This document shows positions 61,480-64,000 of a stretch of DNA of 64,000 bases, piece after piece; the stretch's first letter is position 1; each line of letters opens with the position of its first letter. The translations under genes and the position numbers were made by a program. This DNA comes from Woeseiaceae bacterium. GTDB lineage: Bacteria > Pseudomonadota > Gammaproteobacteria > Steroidobacterales > Woeseiaceae. The DNA lies in the NCBI GenBank assembly GCA_024640315.1, contig JAHEFF010000003.1, positions 1 through 64,000 of the forward strand, read 5' to 3'. A model generated the notes under the pieces. That model made no database searches and was not told where the DNA came from. It saw only the letters and a program-made list of their open reading frames with translations.

Positions 61480-63435
61480 ATGATGACACGCCTCTCGAGT
61501 TGCCTGCTTTTACCAATTCTTTTCTGCGTGGCTACAAGCGATTTACTGGCTGCTGAGCAGAAACGACTGCCCAATATTGAAGACCGGGAAAACATTCGTT
61601 ACCCCGGATCGCCGCAAATATCACCGGATGGCAAACAAATAGCTTTTTCGGAGGACGGCACGATATACGTGATCGCCGAAAACGCACCTGAGCCGCGTGC
61701 GCTGACGACATCGAGCCATTCTGCGTGGAATCCCCGCTGGTCGGCCGACGGTAAATACCTCTATTTTCATTCTGACCGGGGCGAACAATCGCAGTTGTGG
61801 AAGCTGCCATTGGCAATGAACGGGGAAGCGATCCAGGTTTCCTCGTTCAGCCAAGGCCTTTCAACAGGCCTGTTGTCGCCGGATGAGACGAAATTGCTCG
61901 TCGCGTTCAGTGATGCTCAACTGGAAGAAGAGAGCAAAGCGGACGATGCCCTTCCGGAGCCATTCGTCATCACCCGCCGGCAATTCAAACGGGACGCGGG
62001 CGAGGGCTATATCACTGCCGGCAGCAGCCGGAATTTGTTCATCTACGACATCGATGACGACTCGCTCACGCGACTGACATCCGGAGACTATGGCGCCAGC
62101 GATGCTGCCTGGTCGCCCGACGGACAATCGATCGTGTTTGCGAGCAATCGGGAGACCAGGCCGGACGCCAGCTATCGCTCTGATATCTGGGTGGTTTCCG
62201 CAACCGGCGGCGAACTGGTAAAACTTACCGACAACGACAATTCAAAATACAGTCCGGCTTTCAGCCCTGACGGCAAATCGATCGCCTATCTCACGGCTGG
62301 GGACGGTGTTTACAGCGTGCCGCATATCGCAATCGTTCCGCTTACCGGCGGTACGCCGAGAATATTGACCCGCTCACTCGATCGCTGGATCGGCGGCTTC
62401 GAATTCTCGGAGAACGGCCGCTGGATCTACGCCAATTTTGACAACGCTGGCAGCAATCATGTCGCCCGCATTCGGCTGAGCGATGGTCGAATCGAGAGAA
62501 TCGTCGAGGGTGAAGTCAATGTCAGCGCCTTTGATGTCGGTCCGGGTTCTACGCTTGCGGTGAACTTGAGCCAGCGTGACGGAACTCCGGATGTGCACCT
62601 GCTGCAGGGCAAGTCGCTGCAAAAACTGACCCATCTGAATGCCGACTATTTCGCCAGGATTCTTGTCAGCCCGCAGCAGAAAGTTTCGTTTCCCAGCCGC
62701 GACGGAACCATTGTCGAAGCTTTCATTACGACGCCGCCGGACTACGATCCTGCGAAACGATATCCGACAATCCTCAATATTCACGGCGGCCCGGTCGGTC
62801 AGTTCGCCTGGGGATACAGTTTCAGTACACAATATTTTGCCGCGAACGGGTACGTGGTCGTCGAGCCAAATCCACGCGGCTCTTCGGGGTTTGGTGAAGA
62901 CTACGTTCGCGCTATCTTTCGCACCTGGGGCATCACTGACTACGACGACGTCATTGCCGCTGTCGACTACGCAATAGCGGCCGGTTTCGCCGACCCGGAT
63001 CGTCTTGCAGTAACCGGGTATTCGTATGGTGGTTACATGACCAATGTCGTCATTACTGAAACAGGACGCTTCGCGGCTGCTGCATCCGGCGCGGGCCACA
63101 GCCTGATCGAAGCAAATTTCGGTCACGATATTTATCAGCAATGGTATACGTGGGAGCTCGGCGTGCCTTGGGAGGATCGGGAGAACTTCGACAGACTTTC
63201 GCCATTCCTCAGGGTCGGGAAAGTGACGACACCGACACTGTACCTGGGTGGTCGCGTCGACTGGAACGTCCCCATTCTGAATGCAGAACTCATGTACCAG
63301 GCATTACAGGTCCGCGGAATCGATACAGAACTGGTTGTTTACCCGGACAGTCATCACGGCGGTTGGGCAACTGAATACGAGCAAGATTACCTGCGGCGAG
63401 TTACCGCCTGGTTCGATCGTTATCTGAAAGACTAG
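61480..63435 (+). CDS. S9 family prolyl oligopeptidase / acylaminoacyl-peptidase
   Basis: A 651-residue secreted serine peptidase. The signal peptide (TRLSSCLLLPILFCVATSDLLA) supports a start at 61480 or 61483 rather than 61417. A TolB-like beta-propeller (about 30-380; repeated WSPDGQSIVF and FSPDGKSIAYL motifs) covers the catalytic alpha/beta-hydrolase domain: LNIHGGPVGQF near 449, nucleophile in VTGYSYGGYM near 530, aspartate in GRVDWNVPI near 603 and histidine in PDSHHGGW near 638. It cleaves short peptides in the periplasm. Confidence 0.9.
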   Translation: MMTRLSSCLLLPILFCVATSDLLAAEQKRLPNIEDRENIRYPGSPQISPDGKQIAFSEDGTIYVIAENAPEPRALTTSSHSAWNPRWSADGKYLYFHSDRGEQSQLWKLPLAMNGEAIQVSSFSQGLSTGLLSPDETKLLVAFSDAQLEEESKADDALPEPFVITRRQFKRDAGEGYITAGSSRNLFIYDIDDDSLTRLTSGDYGASDAAWSPDGQSIVFASNRETRPDASYRSDIWVVSATGGELVKLTDNDNSKYSPAFSPDGKSIAYLTAGDGVYSVPHIAIVPLTGGTPRILTRSLDRWIGGFEFSENGRWIYANFDNAGSNHVARIRLSDGRIERIVEGEVNVSAFDVGPGSTLAVNLSQRDGTPDVHLLQGKSLQKLTHLNADYFARILVSPQQKVSFPSRDGTIVEAFITTPPDYDPAKRYPTILNIHGGPVGQFAWGYSFSTQYFAANGYVVVEPNPRGSSGFGEDYVRAIFRTWGITDYDDVIAAVDYAIAAGFADPDRLAVTGYSYGGYMTNVVITETGRFAAAASGAGHSLIEANFGHDIYQQWYTWELGVPWEDRENFDRLSPFLRVGKVTTPTLYLGGRVDWNVPILNAELMYQALQVRGIDTELVVYPDSHHGGWATEYEQDYLRRVTAWFDRYLKD

Positions 63436-63532
63436 ATGAACAAAGAAGCCTGCATTCAAAGCGCGCTGAATGCAGATTTTCCGCAACTCTACGAAGATTT
63501 CGGCAGCGTGCTTGCCACCGACGAGCGATCAT

Positions 63533-64000
63533 ATGCAGGAGCCGCCGAGAAGGGATACCGCAAGCATCTCGTTGCAGAACGAGCACCTGCTCGTATCCAT
63601 ATTGCCGGCAGCCGGCGGCAATATCACGGAACTCGTCGACCGACGAACCGGAAGAAACTGGCTCTGGACGAATCCTCATATTCCTGCAACACAACCGCGT
63701 GCCGGTCTGGACTATGGCAAAGAAATCGACTCCGGCGGTTGGGACGAAATTCTTTTGTCTGTTAGCCCTGACGATTTGAAGATTCCCGGCCGCTCGACAC
63801 GGCGAATACCCGATCACGGAGATCTTGTGCGACAAGCATGGTCCGTACTCGAGACCGATGACAGTGCTTTGACGTGCATGCTGGGGATTTCGGGCCAGTT
63901 GTTGAATTACCGCTTCGAAAGAATCGTTGTGCTGGCCGAGCGTGAGCCGGTAATTCAGTTGCACTATGAGTTAACTAACAATGAGTCCTTTCCATGGCCC
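63533..64000 (+). CDS. Aldose-epimerase-like protein, 5' part (runs off window)
   Basis: From ATG at 63533 an open frame of 156 codons reaches the window end without a stop. It begins MQEPPRRDTASISLQNEHLL and has ILPAAGGNITELVDRRTGRN near residue 22 and EIDSGGWDEILLSV near 66, the N-terminal pattern of galactose-mutarotase-like proteins (aldose 1-epimerase superfamily). The substrate is unknown. An overlapping frame from 63436, directly after the peptidase stop, looks protein-like only for its first ~45 codons, so the true 5' end is uncertain. Confidence 0.65.
   Translation, partial: MQEPPRRDTASISLQNEHLLVSILPAAGGNITELVDRRTGRNWLWTNPHIPATQPRAGLDYGKEIDSGGWDEILLSVSPDDLKIPGRSTRRIPDHGDLVRQAWSVLETDDSALTCMLGISGQLLNYRFERIVVLAEREPVIQLHYELTNNESFPWP

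Overview
The window reads as one chromosomal segment of a free-living, probably marine or sediment, gammaproteobacterium. Supporting signs are a gammaproteobacterial-type GshA, a full psp stress locus with a sigma-54 promoter, the polA-sRNA-engB-cytochrome c4-dsbA block, ExeA/GspB, LptM and NudC. I place it near the Xanthomonadales/Steroidobacterales/Woeseiales only by inference. I saw no rRNA, tRNA, CRISPR array, IS element or prophage. Genes are dense, with many 4 bp stop/start overlaps.

Layout. 0-8.5 kb: class IV aminotransferase, gshA, a DUF2845 protein, a bactofilin, an unusual receiver-TM-OmpA-like protein and a large GGDEF/EAL protein. 8.5-11.6 kb: the phage-shock locus (pspA, pspB, two pspC-like genes, a small coiled-coil membrane gene) opposite pspF. 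11.6-14.3 kb: an ABC exporter operon with a YtrA-type GntR repressor, a 52-residue ORF and a perfect 22 bp palindrome overlapping its promoter. 14.5-21 kb: an ECF sigma factor with a linked membrane protein, mdh, fadE with a lysine-rich tail, and a DUF4286-DUF3667 protein. 21-28.5 kb: a nearly complete mevalonate pathway (HMG-CoA synthase; HMG-CoA reductase fused to mevalonate kinase; phosphomevalonate kinase; diphosphomevalonate decarboxylase; IPP isomerase) next to an FPP-synthase-type gene. 28.5-36.3 kb: dinB, exeA-gspB, a FakA-FakB-like fusion, an SRAP protein and a YadGH-type ABC exporter. 36.3-37.7 kb: an unknown gene divergent from an orphan FlhC-like regulator. 37.7-48 kb: nudC, a NRDE protein, an esterase, argH, lptM, polA, a three-hairpin C-rich sRNA candidate, engB, cytochrome c4, a lipoprotein-type DsbA and an L,D-transpeptidase.

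48-61.4 kb is the main accessory region and looks like one amine-catabolic locus. A class III aminotransferase, two tandem PYROXD2-like flavoproteins, a GcvT-like folate enzyme and an acetylpolyamine-amidohydrolase-type deacetylase run on the minus strand with overlapping ends. A TetR/BetI-type regulator with a palindromic operator diverges from them, followed by an acyl-CoA dehydrogenase relic, a PotFGHI-type transporter and a Rieske oxygenase. The substrate is unknown; import, N-dealkylation, one-carbon transfer and deamination of an amine or polyamine is the simplest reading. The window ends with an S9 peptidase and the start of an aldose-epimerase-like gene.
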